Assembly (NCBI GenBank): GCA_020744225.1
Contig: JAGMWG010000014.1
Span: 930,001 to 994,000 of the forward strand
Source: Paraphoma chrysanthemicola
Taxonomy: Eukaryota; Ascomycota; Dothideomycetes; Pleosporales; Phaeosphaeriaceae
DNA: 64,000 bases
Direction: 5' to 3'
Below, piece after piece: positions 44,421 through 55,274 of the stretch; within the stretch, counting starts at the first letter, position 1, and the number at the start of each line of letters is the position of its first letter. Both the position numbers and the translations under genes were made by a program. Below the pieces are notes generated by a model. The model saw nothing but the letters and a program-made list of their open reading frames with translations. It made no database searches and had not been told where the DNA came from.

Positions 44421-46025
44421 ATGAGCATGACAGGTGGGGCTAAACTCACCGCGGTAGGCCCTCTATCAGGACGCGACACAAGTGCCAAGGATATGACGAC
44501 TCTTCTACCTAATGAGCTTCTTCTTATGCTCATTCATTTCTTTGAAGACGACGCAGCTACTCTGGCACAGCTGAGTTGCGTCTCTCGAAAGCTGTCGTTC
44601 ATGGCCCGCGAGCCTCTGTACAAGCGCATCAAGGTCCCAAGCAGCAAGCTTGGCATGCAGCGACTCCTCCGCGCGTTGCTAGCAGATCGAAGACTAGCTG
44701 ATCTTACGACCAGCATCGAATTAGTCGGATATATCGATAACATAAACGAAGGCCCATGGGCATCTCAATACCCGGACGTTGACGGACTAACGACTTATCA
44801 TTACAGTCTGGCCTACCTCGGCACCTTCTCCAGGAATTTCGAACATCGAACTTCCGTGTATCATATGATGTCTCAACTGATACGAAGAAGCACGTCAGCT
44901 TACTGCACCATTCTTCTCACGTTATTCCCGAATCTTGAGATCGTTCACTTCGCGCTATATCAGGACCAGGCCAATTTATGTCAAGCTCCGCTCAGGGCAA
45001 TGTATGAGATCAACGGGACTTCGCATACGCTAGGAAGGCTCGAAAGGCTTTCTTCGAGCCTAGATAAGGTGCGGCAACTGCATGTTCCTGCCGCCAACGT
45101 TGAGTTGCTCTGCTTTTTCGGACTCCGGCAACTCCACAATCTTCACCTGGACTTCAGCCAGCGATTCGAGGACTCGGTTCCACTCAACGGATTACTCTAT
45201 CGCCACAGACAACTTCCAGAGCTATCTGTGCAGACCATTAACATCACATGCGGTTATCAAGAAGCGGACCCAGAATGGACAGAGTTTTCGGAAGTCCGAG
45301 AAGTTCTCACAAGGATTCAGCATGAAAATGGCGCTCAAGATGGACTAGCAGCTTTGAAGAGCGTGAACATTATCGTCAAAGACTTGCCGCACTACGAGGT
45401 ACACCATACGGTCGAAATGGTCACCCTCATCTCACAATTGGAGCCAGTGTTCGGCGGCGTTAAAGAACTCAAGATCGAGTCTCCTCAGCTTTCCGAGAAT
45501 GTCTACTTCCACCCTTCACTTCCCAACACGTTCGGAGATCGCGAGGTGTTGATAACGCTGCGACATTTCAAACATCTGCAGCGACTCGAAATCTTCCAAG
45601 CTGCTATTGTTCCGCGATCCTTCCGTTCCAAGCCACATCCAGAGCCTGACCTCGCGATCATGTTTCCTTTGTCGATGAAGGAATTGGTCATTACGCATTG
45701 CAGTGCGATCGTTGTTCCCTGGCTTGAACGACTATCGGATGCTCTTGACCACTACCCAAACATGCGAAGCGTTGAACTGCGTCGCACGGCCAAGTATGGT
45801 CGCAAGCCATCATGGTTCATACAAGAATGTGCTCGTATCAAGGCTGCATTGTTCAAAAAGGACATCCGCCTCACTGTGACACAAGGGCAGTCGTCGAAGA
45901 CAGCTTCAAAATGTTGCATGAGTATGGATGGCTGCTTCTGGGAGCGGGAACCTTGGAGCGAACTGGTAGATATGTGGGCCAATGATTGGTCGGGTTTGAG
46001 GCAATTGTTCTCTGGAGGGATCTAA
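44421..46025 (+). CDS. F-box protein with leucine-rich C-terminal region
   Basis: A single exon of 534 residues from the ATG at 44421 (MSMTGGAKLTAVGPLSGRDT). The F-box is near residues 28-72: LLPNELLLMLIHFFEDDAAT, LAQLSCVSRKLSFMAREPLY and KRIKV. The rest has irregular leucine-rich stretches such as LRQLHNLHLDF, FKHLQRLEIFQAAIV and MKELVITHCSAIVVPWLERL, typical of fungal F-box/LRR-like proteins. F-box proteins bring substrates to SCF ubiquitin ligases through Skp1. It is not a close copy of the six F-box/ankyrin genes at 48-60 kb: its F-box differs and it has no ankyrin repeats. A second in-frame ATG is two codons later. Confidence 0.8.
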   Translation: MSMTGGAKLTAVGPLSGRDTSAKDMTTLLPNELLLMLIHFFEDDAATLAQLSCVSRKLSFMAREPLYKRIKVPSSKLGMQRLLRALLADRRLADLTTSIELVGYIDNINEGPWASQYPDVDGLTTYHYSLAYLGTFSRNFEHRTSVYHMMSQLIRRSTSAYCTILLTLFPNLEIVHFALYQDQANLCQAPLRAMYEINGTSHTLGRLERLSSSLDKVRQLHVPAANVELLCFFGLRQLHNLHLDFSQRFEDSVPLNGLLYRHRQLPELSVQTINITCGYQEADPEWTEFSEVREVLTRIQHENGAQDGLAALKSVNIIVKDLPHYEVHHTVEMVTLISQLEPVFGGVKELKIESPQLSENVYFHPSLPNTFGDREVLITLRHFKHLQRLEIFQAAIVPRSFRSKPHPEPDLAIMFPLSMKELVITHCSAIVVPWLERLSDALDHYPNMRSVELRRTAKYGRKPSWFIQECARIKAALFKKDIRLTVTQGQSSKTASKCCMSMDGCFWEREPWSELVDMWANDWSGLRQLFSGGI

Positions 46026-46364
46026 GTCGAAGAGGTCTAGGGCTTCCATTCTCAATGACGTTCGAGAATCTCTTCAGAAGACTACGGTGCCGGGGCGATG
46101 TCGAATCGCATTGTAATCTTTCAAGCGCAAGACATTTCGAATCAGTTTAGGAGACCTGGTGAGGCTTTGCCGATGTAGGTCATATGAGGATGGGCAGAGG
46201 TTCTCCACAGCAAGTAACTAGAGGGCAAAAGAATTGTGAAAAACGGGTCCGCATTCGCCACGCCTGGTGCACACGTATTTTCGAGTCTCTAGTCTTGAAG
46301 CTGTGCCGAAGGTGATGGCATGTCCTTTGCCTACACATATTCAACCAAAAGTCCTTCTATACGC
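46026..46364. other. Convergent intergenic region
   Basis: 3' ends of the F-box gene and of the PRISE-like reductase face each other. No gene is seen. Confidence 0.45.
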
Positions 46365-47623
46365 TCACTTGATCATACCCGCTTTCCTGAAACTCTCAAA
46401 AGCATTCCACCACCCCTCCTCCGGCTTGACCTTCTCATTAAACCCAGCGCTTCTCAGTCGAGACAAACTCAAATGTCGGTCGAAGGTCAGCCAGTAACCA
46501 ACACTGTCTAATTGTCCTGCATTCCAAATGTCAACACATTTCACACCTGCAGCTTCCAATTCTTTCTGATGCTTCGCGATGAACTCGCTAGGCTTCTGGT
46601 CACTCGGGCTGGCGGTCTGGGATGGCGCCACGCCCTTCAGGCCAAACCAAGACGCAATCTGCGGCCATCGCTCGCTCATAGACGCTGGAATATCTGAATC
46701 TGAGACGTTGAAGATGCGCTCGCGAAAACTTTCGGGATGTTGCGATGCATGAATAGCCACCCGCGCTAATGTCGTGGCGCTTGTTTCGGTGAAGAGGCTT
46801 CTGTACCCAGCCTCGACTCCAGGATATGGGACCTCGCTACCTTCTCCATGGACAAGCTTCCAGGCATACAGGTATATAGCCCAGTGCCCTGCAAGAGAGT
46901 AGCCTGAGCCATTGGGAGTGAAGCCTACAATTATGTCGGGGCAGAGTTCGCACCAGGTCCAGGACTGTTGCGCCGACTCGTGACGTAACATATTGCGATA
47001 GTGAGGGTAAGCAACTGTTTTGAGGTAGTCGGGTGGTAATTGGTCCGCAAGGTCTTCAGTCAAGGGAGGGGTGAAGATGCCGTCTGGTCGGTAGATTCCA
47101 TAGCCCTGGACCGCATGAGTATGAGAACGGTTCAGTCGCTGACAACACTTACTCGTGTCCCACCAGGATACACAAAAAATTTGAAATCTCTGGAAAGATT
47201 CTTCACAGCTCGGACGACGCGGCGCATCATGCCGACGTTCACCTCGACTTCTTTCTCCACGTCCTTCTCTTCTTTGAAAGCTGCCATGACAATCAGCAGA
47301 AGTTCAGAACAAATCGCTTTCGACCTGTGCATACCAAAGTAGAAAACATGTGTTATGCCTTCCGCATGCGACAGCTTATCTTTCAACACTTGCTCGAACG
47401 CTTCATCTTCGCAGAGCAAATTGATGCCCGACACCAGCTGTAGCTCTGGGCCATCCTTCGGCGTAAGCGGCCAGTACGAATCATTAATATCTAGGGGCCT
47501 GTTGACGCAAGCCGTAATTTTGCGGAACGGGGTTGTTGCAGGATAGGGTTGCAGGAGCTGGTTGACGACTGACCAGCCGATGAGGCCAGAAGCGCCAATG
47601 ACAAGGGCATGATTTGTAGCCAT
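46365..47623 (-). CDS. NAD(P)-dependent short-chain reductase, PRISE-like (SDR75U type)
   Basis: Two exons, 47153-47623 and 46365-47105, with a 47-bp phase-0 intron, give 403 residues starting MATNHALVIGASGLIGWSVV. The Rossmann G-A-S-G-L-I-G motif binds NAD(P)H. Other family-like parts are THVFYFGMHRSK, FFVYPGGTR joined by splicing to GYGIYRPDG, WTWCELCPDIIVGFTPNGSG and SLAGHWAIYLYAWKLVHGEG. PRISE-type enzymes reduce activated C=C bonds (progesterone 5-beta-reductase, iridoid synthase); in fungi many members occur near secondary-metabolism genes. The substrate is unknown. The tail WWNAFESFRKAGMIK is typical of fungal members. No biosynthetic cluster is evident, although a BBE-type oxidase lies 3 kb away. 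Confidence 0.8.
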
Positions 47624-47977
47624 CGTGGTCACTCAACCTCGTTCAAAGGATTGAAATTAGAAATGCTGGGGCCAAGTGATGCCTTGTAGTCTACAAAGCT
47701 ATGATGTAGAATGAGTCGATCTTAGCGTAACCAGATGCGCTTAACGTTAGTCGAAGCGGGGAAGCCTATGGAGGCCGATTGGATCAGCAAAGAAATCGAC
47801 TCTCCCATCATGGCCACCACTGACACTACTTAAAAGCGTGGCAACTTTGCAATAATCGCCCATGCCCCGACCAGACCGTCCATGGGCCTCTGTCCGCACT
47901 ACGTAATTATCTTGATTCAGTCCCCAGGCCGCCCAATTCTCTGGTCTACCCGCGGAAAGCGCCAAAGTCAATAAACT
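47624..47977. other. Intergenic
   Basis: Upstream of the reductase and 3' flank of the first F-box/ankyrin relic. No gene is seen. Confidence 0.45.
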
Positions 47978-48842
47978 TCACAATCGCGCTCGTGCGGACT
48001 TTTTCAGCATTCTGAAATCATCCCACCTGGGAGCCTTTGATTTGCCGCGCTTGATGCGCTCTTTGCGTAGCTTTTTGTAGATCTCGCGATGAAGTGGCCA
48101 TTCTCGTACTAGTGGCATTTTCGCTTCATGTGAGAGCAGTTCTGCCAGTGCGGCACGCTTCTTTAGATGAATGGCGTAGTCTAATTGTGTGAGCCTTTCA
48201 TTCATTGGGCAAGAACATACCAACTGGTTCAAGTCGGCACCGGCATTGATGAGCCACTTGATGATTGCCTTGTCGTCTTGACGAATTGCGATAAATAGTA
48301 GTGAACGCTCCGATGATTTGACTGGGGGTATGGTTAACGGATGAAAACGATTGATACAGAGCTTTGCGCAACATACTATTGAGATTCATGTTACCATGAG
48401 TGATCAAAGTTTTTCCACGAAGATGGCATCTCAAGGGCGCTGAGAATACCAGAGCAAAGTTGCTTCAATATAGTCCACCGTTGACGAGGTCTTGTTTGAA
48501 GCTCCTGATCTAGGTAATGTGCCATGCTGGCAACTTTGCGGGGCAACTGCCATCGCGCAGGTGCCCGGTTCGGTATGCAAGGACAATCTCAACATTGTTC
48601 TCGAGTACGGCGCGAGCCTGGGTGGTGTGGAATCGGTCCTTTAGGGTATTCGAGAGGACATGCTCCGCAATCTCGAGGTCGAACGTGCCTGCTCGATAAG
48701 ATTAGATCATGACAAATGCGAGTGCGAGTATGTAATTACGGCACACAGTTCGTAGCTTCCATGCTTCCCCAACACCGGCCTGGTCAACCACCTCAGTGAC
48801 GATTAGTTTGAAGATCTCGGGCGGAAGGTCTAGGATCTCCAT
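47978..48842 (-). pseudogene. F-box/ankyrin paralogue 1, collapsed
   Basis: The first exon is intact: ATG at 48842, MEILDLPPEIFKLIVTEVVD, KLRTVC, with a phase-1 intron at the family position. Exon 2 continues RTFDLEIAEHVLSN but stops at TAG near 48510. In the next frame the homology resumes (LQTRPRQRWTILKQLCSGIL), matching TLLDKLCQGI of paralogue 3, so a 1-nt frameshift lies just before. The 250-residue middle part is missing. The ankyrin end is preserved (AIRQDDKAIIKWLINAGADL, then LDYAIHLKKRAALAELLSH) with the family tail VREWPLHREIYKKLR. Total length is about 60 % of an intact copy. It is best read as a decayed gene with an internal deletion, though some transcript may remain. Confidence 0.72.
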
Positions 48843-49444
48843 GGTGATAGTGATGGAGTCCGCGACAGATTTCGCTGCGACGGTCTGGAGCCTCAGCCTA
48901 TTAACGTTAGCTTCTAAAAGCATAGAACGCGCACGGAGGTACCCATGCCTCTGGGATCGGAGTGGAATGAGGCCATTTGGCGTTTCGATAAACGTATTGA
49001 GCTTTGATGGAGGTTTCCCGAGACCGTGGAAGACAGGTAATGACGCTTCCTAGCTTCGTCGAAGTCGAAGTGAAGGCAAGGTACGCGTGAGCGTACGTCT
49101 TTCACCTGCTGCTGCACCACGATGCAGTCTAGAACGTGACCGCCGCCTCTCTTCCAATTTCGCGTAAAGTATGTGACGTCACATTGTGAACTCGAGTACG
49201 ACCGACCGCCTTGACTGTTTGTTGTATTGGTATGAAAAGAAATTCTCACTTTTAGTTGCTTCATAAGCCACGAAAGAAAAAAGATGGAAGCTAAATTTAG
49301 AGTCCGCAGTACTTTTCGCTGTGATGTTTTCCCGTTAAGCCAAAAAATCCAGCTAGTTCGTCACGCCTGCCATTCGCTGTAGCAATATGCTGCACAGTCA
49401 AGGTCGACCACCTTCTCTCGCTCCCAGAGTGTGAGATGCTCAAC
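48843..49444. other. Intergenic within the F-box/ankyrin array
   Basis: Promoter of paralogue 1 and 3' flank of paralogue 2. No supported gene is seen. Confidence 0.45.
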
Positions 49445-50865
49445 TCAATTTCGAGCTGTCTGCTTACCTTTCGCTGGCGAAGCCTCCTTGAACTCCGGGA
49501 TTACTACCTTCTCGCGATCCATTTTCGCTTGCCTGAGAAGCTTGTATGTTTCTCCGTGCGCAGGCCACTTCTCGATATCTGGAGTGCGTGCACCGGCAAC
49601 AAGTAGGCATGCAACCACATCTGGCATTTTCTTTTGCGCTGCAATTTCCAGAGCTGATTGCCTTCTGTCGCCTTTGCCATAGGGAGTGTCCGGGCTCGCT
49701 CCAGCATTCAACAAATTTTGAACAATCCGGGCATTTCCGGATCGAACGGCGACAATGAGGGGCCGTGTCTTTGTTCTGTTGTCGTTTGGTGCGATATGTC
49801 CTTCCTTGATGAACATGTCCACAATGTCAGGCCGCTTATAAACGCATGCCATGGACAGTTGTGTGAACATCACCCGTGGAGTGTCGATTTTCTGGCCCGC
49901 GAAAGGGATGCTCAAAAGATATTTGATCGTTTCGACTGAGCTATGTGATCTGATGGCCTCATTGAGGAATGCCGCATATCTAGGCTTCGGCATGCGCAAC
50001 TTGCCCTCAGTGTACTTGGAGTACCAAGCCGTAATGTTTTTGACAACCCTGTGCTCATTGTTGACAATCGCAGATGTGAAAGCTTCGAGGCGTTCCGGCT
50101 GTCGAAGCATTACAAGAACGGAGTTGCGGAGACGCTTGGTCATGGTACATCTTTCAATGTGTTTCAGCAAACTGGCGACAATTGCTAAATGATCAAGAGA
50201 CAGCGCAACCTGCAATGAGTGACCAAAGACGCATTGTTTCGACATTATGCGAGCCGCGGAGAGCATGTTATCGCTTGCGAGCAAGGCGTCTACCTGGCTG
50301 ACAGACCCGATCAATATGGCGCTCGCCAAACGCTCAAGTGATGTCAGCCCTGCGCGCGATTTGGCGGTCCGAAGATGGGCGCTGCCCATCCACATGGCTT
50401 GGATTATGTGCCGACGAACTGCGGATTTGTCAATGTTGTTGCACAGTTCTTGGAAAATGAGATCCTCCTGATCCGGAAGGTCAACATTCTTAAGACCTCG
50501 AAGGTACGCAACCATCTGATGAATCCTTTCAGGGATCTCAGGATGAACATCCCTGTAATTCCTTGTTCGGTAGTAAAGATAGGTTCCAAACGTTTTCGTC
50601 ATTAATTTGCCGTAGATGACACCCTTGGTCACGCTGAAGGGTTTCGTAGCGAATGCTTGTCGCGGTTGTTTCGCGAGTATATCAAACGTGATGGCCGATG
50701 AGAAGACACCTTACACGTATCAGGTTAGTGAAAGCTTATACAGGCGACAGTCAAGAACGTACGGCACACTCCACGAAGCCTCCAGGCCTCGTCTACTCCA
50801 GCTGTAGAGACGAGCTCGTGAATGACGTCCTCGAAGACCTCGGGTGGAAGATCGAGGAGATCCAT
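49445..50865 (-). CDS. F-box/ankyrin protein, paralogue 2 (intact)
   Basis: Two exons, 50763-50865 and 49445-50709, with a 53-bp phase-1 intron (GTACGT donor, CTAAC branch), give 455 residues. The F-box-like start is MDLLDLPPEVFEDVIHELVS, TAGVDEAWRLRGVC, joined to RVFSSAITFDIL. A helical middle follows, including ERIHQMVAYLRGL and ELCNNIDKSAVRRHI, where other copies have similar patterns. Ankyrin-type repeats lie near 310-410: RPLIVAVRSGNARIVQNLLN, AGASPD, SALEIAAQKKMPDVVACLLV. The family tail IEKWPAHGETYKLLR follows and a Lys-rich end. F-box with ankyrin architecture fits an SCF adaptor that recruits a protein partner through the repeats; this is inference. It lies in tandem with paralogues 1 and 3 on the same strand. 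Confidence 0.75.
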
Positions 50866-51233
50866 GTTGAGAACACGCCGAATAGGTTGGGTAATGAGTT
50901 GAGGGTCAAGGATGCTGTTAGGATTGGCTAGTTGTATGATCGAGAGTGTGAAGGAGGAAGGAATTTCAACGTGGGCAGCTGTTGAAGCTATATACTGCCT
51001 TTCGGCGATGCCGAGACTGCAGGTAAAGCTGACAGAGGGAAGACTAGGCGGAGTTGCAAACATGAGGTCATGTTGTTGACCTACATAGGTATCAATTCCA
51101 GTACCAAGTCCTTACTCTATGTGAGTGGTGCGTGCCGCCTCAGGTGAGTGCGTGACAGTGGTTCATATTGTACTCTGCGTGCCTGTTCACGGCCCAGTCT
51201 TGTATACGCCTCGAACTGCTCTTCAGTCATCTC
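50866..51233. other. Intergenic within the array
   Basis: Promoter of paralogue 2 and 3' flank of paralogue 3. No gene is seen. Confidence 0.45.
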
Positions 51234-52637
51234 TCAAAGCTCATCATACTGGGGAATGTAGTGCAGCGCATCCCTAATGGTGGCAGCATCCCTCAAGCAC
51301 TCGTACATCGCGCGGTCCTCCAAGTTCCACTTCGCGAATGAGGAAGAGCGGCGCCGCGTTCGAGAAGCAACTCGACTTGAGCAGCGCCAATATTCATAAC
51401 CACGTCGATGCGATGTTGGAGTTCGCTATGACTCTTCATCGTCTTCTTCTTGTTCTTCTTGCCCTTCGTTTTCGTCTTTCTCTGCATATGAAAGTCATCG
51501 CCTTCTTTGACGGAGATATGGACATGTGCACCAGCATCGATAAGTGAACCTACCATGTCGAAATTGCGGCCGCGAAGGGCAATGTGTAGGAGCAGGCTGT
51601 CGATAGCGCCGTAGTTCAGGTTAACGGCAGGCAAGAGCAGATTGAAGATCTCCATGTTGTTGAGTACAACAACCTTCTTGCATACGTCTGGTGATAGTCA
51701 CTGTATACTGTGTGACCTGAGATAACACACAGCCGTATGATTTCGATATGACGACTGTGGAAATAAGCTAAATAAAACTTGTTGTACACCAGCGCACGTG
51801 TGCGTGCACCAGAAGCTCGAAGACGATTGAGAACAAGGAGAACCAAATCCCAGGTACTCCGAAAAATGGCAAGTTCGATGAAGCGAAGGACACCAAAGTC
51901 CTTCCAGGAGTAATCTCCAAACGGTCCGAAGGTTGCCAGTAAGTCCAGTACAGTGTGAAGTATAGTCTCATCCTCCAAGAGGACCGCAACAAGCGGACTA
52001 TGACTCCTGTATTTGAACTCGCGGTCGTCCAAGTGTGACAGAAGTTTAGGCAGAACCGCGTGTGCTCCAATGGCCATCGCCGCCACGACTTTATCTTGTG
52101 GTTGCAAACAGGTCACCCTTTTAGCCCAAAAGCCTCCTCGAAGTGCCCTAACGAACTGATTGTCAAGCCGCTCACGACTATCCCACAGCAGTGTCATGAT
52201 TCTTTCGGCGCCAGTCATAGCGACAATGCCCTGGCAGAGTTTGTCCAGGAGCGTGTCGCGAGCCTGGGCCGACGCGCACTCCATCAGCTCGCAGACGAAA
52301 CCATGCATCATGTTGATGCGGTCCAGAAATTCAGTGCGAATATCAAGCGGGGTCTGTATTTTCTGTGCTAGATATTGAGGCAGCAGATAGCACATGATTC
52401 GGCGAGCAACTCGAAGTACGTTTTTCTGCTGCCGCAGCAGCATGTCATCGACTATCGCATGTCGGAGCGATACTAGAATTGGTGAGTTTGATTTCGAGTG
52501 GTAGGATTTCCGTGCTTAGGTGGTCACTCAACACAAACGCCACGCCATCTCCATGTGTCCTTGACATTAGCGCAAACAAGATAGTGGGCAATAATGCCCG
52601 CGACTTCGGGCGGCAAGTAGAAATCGAAAGCATGCAT
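51234..52637 (-). pseudogene. F-box/ankyrin paralogue 3, frameshifted
   Basis: The F-box exon begins at ATG 52637 (MHAFDFYLPPEVAGIIAHYL, KDTWRWRGVC), but the splice junction after VC is spoiled: no donor-acceptor pair restores the frame. The main body is open from about 52443 to 51690 (TPLDIRTEFLDRINMMHGF, LLDKLCQGIVAMTGAERIM). Near 51685 the frame shifts by one base into CKKVVVLNNMEIFNLLLPAV. An ankyrin unit follows (DSLLLHIALRGRNFDMVGSL, IDAGAHVH) and a Lys-rich insert, then a second single-base shift near 51345. Past it the ancestral end can be read (KWNLEDRAMYECLRDAATIR) to TGA at 51234. Two independent frameshifts plus the junction argue against a sequencing error. Confidence 0.68.
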
Positions 52638-53921
52638 CGTCTCAGAAATCCAACGGAATGACGGGGCCGGTAGTTTGAGGCGACAGAAAGCGAGGCAAGT
52701 CGTTGGTGAAGGGTTGAAGTAGTCGTCGCGGATGAAGGCCTGGCTAGCCTGTTTCAGCATGAGCGCAATGAATAGCGAACGAGCGTAATATTTTTCGTGC
52801 AGTGAAAACGAGTTTGCACGGGTGACCGCGATGATTGGTCCTGGCCCTGGAGGGTTTGGCATGATTTCTTCATGGTCGGTGATCATATCTGTAAGGCTGT
52901 TTCTTCGATATTGTGTAGCGAAAAGTACCGAAGCACATCGCACTGTGCAGATCACCTGGCCGCAATGAAATCGCGCCGTAGCTGGTACCACAGCTGTGTG
53001 GGCCTTGAACATCTCAGACATCGACGTGTAGCCCACATGTCATATCCGGTATCTCCATTCCTGCAATTCCGACAAGGTGTTCATTTGGCGATTGAGAGCC
53101 TCAGCATCCCGAGCATAGGTCATATCCTCACAATTGGAGGCAGAGAGTTCAAAAAGATAACATTGCCTTTTCTTCTGCACTGTAAATGGTATCGCTACAT
53201 CTCTTGGGAGTAGAAGAGGACTGGAGGAATGATTGAACAACTGTTGAAGAATTTGATGTCATCGACGAAGCGTGGACTAACGCCGATCGGGCAAGCGCCA
53301 TCTTCATATTCCAAACACCGCGGCCTTGCAAGTGTACACCAAGATGTCTGTCGATGTTGTGTCATAATCTCCTGCTGGACGACCAAGGCTGCTGGCAGTA
53401 CACATGGACTATATATGTTGCCCACGCGACTGGGCTCCCTACCGAGACATCCGCTGCCACCATGTCGGGTGAGCAGCGTCCAACCACTTTGCGATGACAC
53501 GATCACCCATAACAAGACGCATGTATCTCCTTGCACGTCTCGATAACGCGCGCACGACAGTATACCATTCGTTCGGTGCGGGTGAGACAATCCAAGTGGA
53601 TGAGATGTCACGTGTGCGTTTGCTAATGAAAGTGCGGCAAGCCGGGGCGCGCTACCCTCGTGTTTGGGTGGAGAGAAGGTGAAGGCCAAAGTCTGGTATC
53701 ACCTAGGCAACTGTTGGCACCTTACCCACGTGCGTCGGCCGTGCCGAAACCTCGCTGCGCTTGACTATGGAAACTGCTGCGCGCTGCACCTGCCCTTAAG
53801 TGACCTCGATTGTCAGCGGTCATCCATCCAAACTTACTTCTCATCTGTTACGACCGAACTGCAGCATTTGTCGGCGGTGACAACACGTACGAAGCCCAAC
53901 AAATCCCGCCCATCTACCGAC
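52638..53921. other. Divergent intergenic region within the array
   Basis: 1.28 kb between paralogue 3 (minus) and paralogue 4 (plus). Several frames overlap (52872-53689) but none has a motif or an F-box/ankyrin trace that I can see. The right end is the promoter of paralogue 4. Confidence 0.4.
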
Positions 53922-55274
53922 ATGGAGCTTCTCGATCTTCCTCCAGAGCTCTTCCAAAAGATCACTCACGATCTTGTAGAGGTAGCTGGTATTCGAAACG
54001 CATGGCGGCTACGGATCGTCTGCCGCACATTTGCAGTTGACGTCGAATACGAGATCTTAATGAAGAGTCCCATTGCAGCTTTCAAGGATTATAAGGATGC
54101 GCGCTTTCTGGGGAAGTGTGGAGATCGCTATCTGGAATGCAGACTCCAATCACCGCTTGACGTCGACCAAGACCTGCTCAACAAAATTCAGAATTTGATT
54201 GATTGGACCACGCAAGCAGTGGATACAGCGGGCATTGACGAGCGCAGGAGCGTTGCACAAAAGATCTGTACGGCCCTCAAAGATCGTATTGGCGCCTGGA
54301 ATCTCATTGATGACCTTGGACGATCGGGTGAATCTGGTAAGCGGCGCCGCTGGACCGACTGGTCGAAGGCAGAGCTTGATGATCATGATAAAGCCCTTAG
54401 TGCCCTCGCGACTGGCTCATACGCGCTACTGCTCAAGATCTTCTCTGACTCTAAGGCACTCCTGGGGCCACCATGGTTCGAGTTTATCCCATTCGAGATT
54501 GCTCTGGCTACCGGTGATCAAACACTATTTGAAACGATCTTGTCGCATCTCAAGTCTCTTCCGCTGGATGCCCGCATTGTCCAGACACATCTCCGCCGTG
54601 TAGGAAGGGATTTCTATTTCAATACCAAGCATGCGGTTCAGAATGCAATATACCGCCACAGAGGTGATGCTCTTCAGAGCTTGCTAGACTTCTACGAACA
54701 ACATCTACCTCGCCCAGAAAAGGCGACCTTCGACAGTTGGTTTGCCGATGCCGCGAACGAGTGGAATGTTGAGGAGCAGCTCCCACGTTTGATGGATTTC
54801 AAACCAGGTGGAAAGACAATGCTCGCTCGACATCACTTCAGAGTTGTGTGCGATGCAGGCAATGCTGCCATGATTGGAGACGTGCTTACGCGCCTTGGTA
54901 CGGATCCCAACAACGGCGGCATCCTAAGTCTTCCCATCTTCGTGGCTGTACGCTCCGGTCGTGAAACAGCCATAAAGGCTGTCATTGATGCCGGAGCTGA
55001 CCCCAACATCACTGCTCCCTCCCACATACCCTCACTCAGCATCGGCCGCGTGTCTCCGATGGATGTCGCAATACACAAACATATTTCTGCGGCCATCAGT
55101 GCGCTGGTCACCTACGGCAATGTTGCTCTCCCGCATATTTCTGAGTGGCCAACACATGAGCGAACATATCTTCATTTGCGCAGCATTGTCCGGAAGAGCT
55201 TACGTGGTAATCTGCCTGGTATTCGCGATTTCAAGTGCATGAACGACTCTGAACGCAAGGCTATCAAATACTGA
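53922..55274 (+). CDS. F-box/ankyrin protein, paralogue 4 (intact, intronless, inverted)
   Basis: A single exon of 450 residues from the ATG at 53922. The F-box-like start is MELLDLPPELFQKITHDLVE, VAGIRNAWRLRIVCRTFAVD. At the VC^R position, where paralogues 1, 2, 5 and 6 have an intron, this gene reads straight through. The middle is helical (DQDLLNKIQNLIDWTTQAVD, RSVAQKICTALKDR); ankyrin-type units include FIPFEIALATGDQTLFETIL, LPIFVAVRSGRETAIKAVID and AGADPN, and PMDVAIHKHISAAISALVTY. The tail ISEWPTHERTYLHLR carries the shared motif. It is the only copy on the plus strand. Upstream frame without a start from 53664 is not part of the gene. Confidence 0.77.
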   Translation: MELLDLPPELFQKITHDLVEVAGIRNAWRLRIVCRTFAVDVEYEILMKSPIAAFKDYKDARFLGKCGDRYLECRLQSPLDVDQDLLNKIQNLIDWTTQAVDTAGIDERRSVAQKICTALKDRIGAWNLIDDLGRSGESGKRRRWTDWSKAELDDHDKALSALATGSYALLLKIFSDSKALLGPPWFEFIPFEIALATGDQTLFETILSHLKSLPLDARIVQTHLRRVGRDFYFNTKHAVQNAIYRHRGDALQSLLDFYEQHLPRPEKATFDSWFADAANEWNVEEQLPRLMDFKPGGKTMLARHHFRVVCDAGNAAMIGDVLTRLGTDPNNGGILSLPIFVAVRSGRETAIKAVIDAGADPNITAPSHIPSLSIGRVSPMDVAIHKHISAAISALVTYGNVALPHISEWPTHERTYLHLRSIVRKSLRGNLPGIRDFKCMNDSERKAIKY

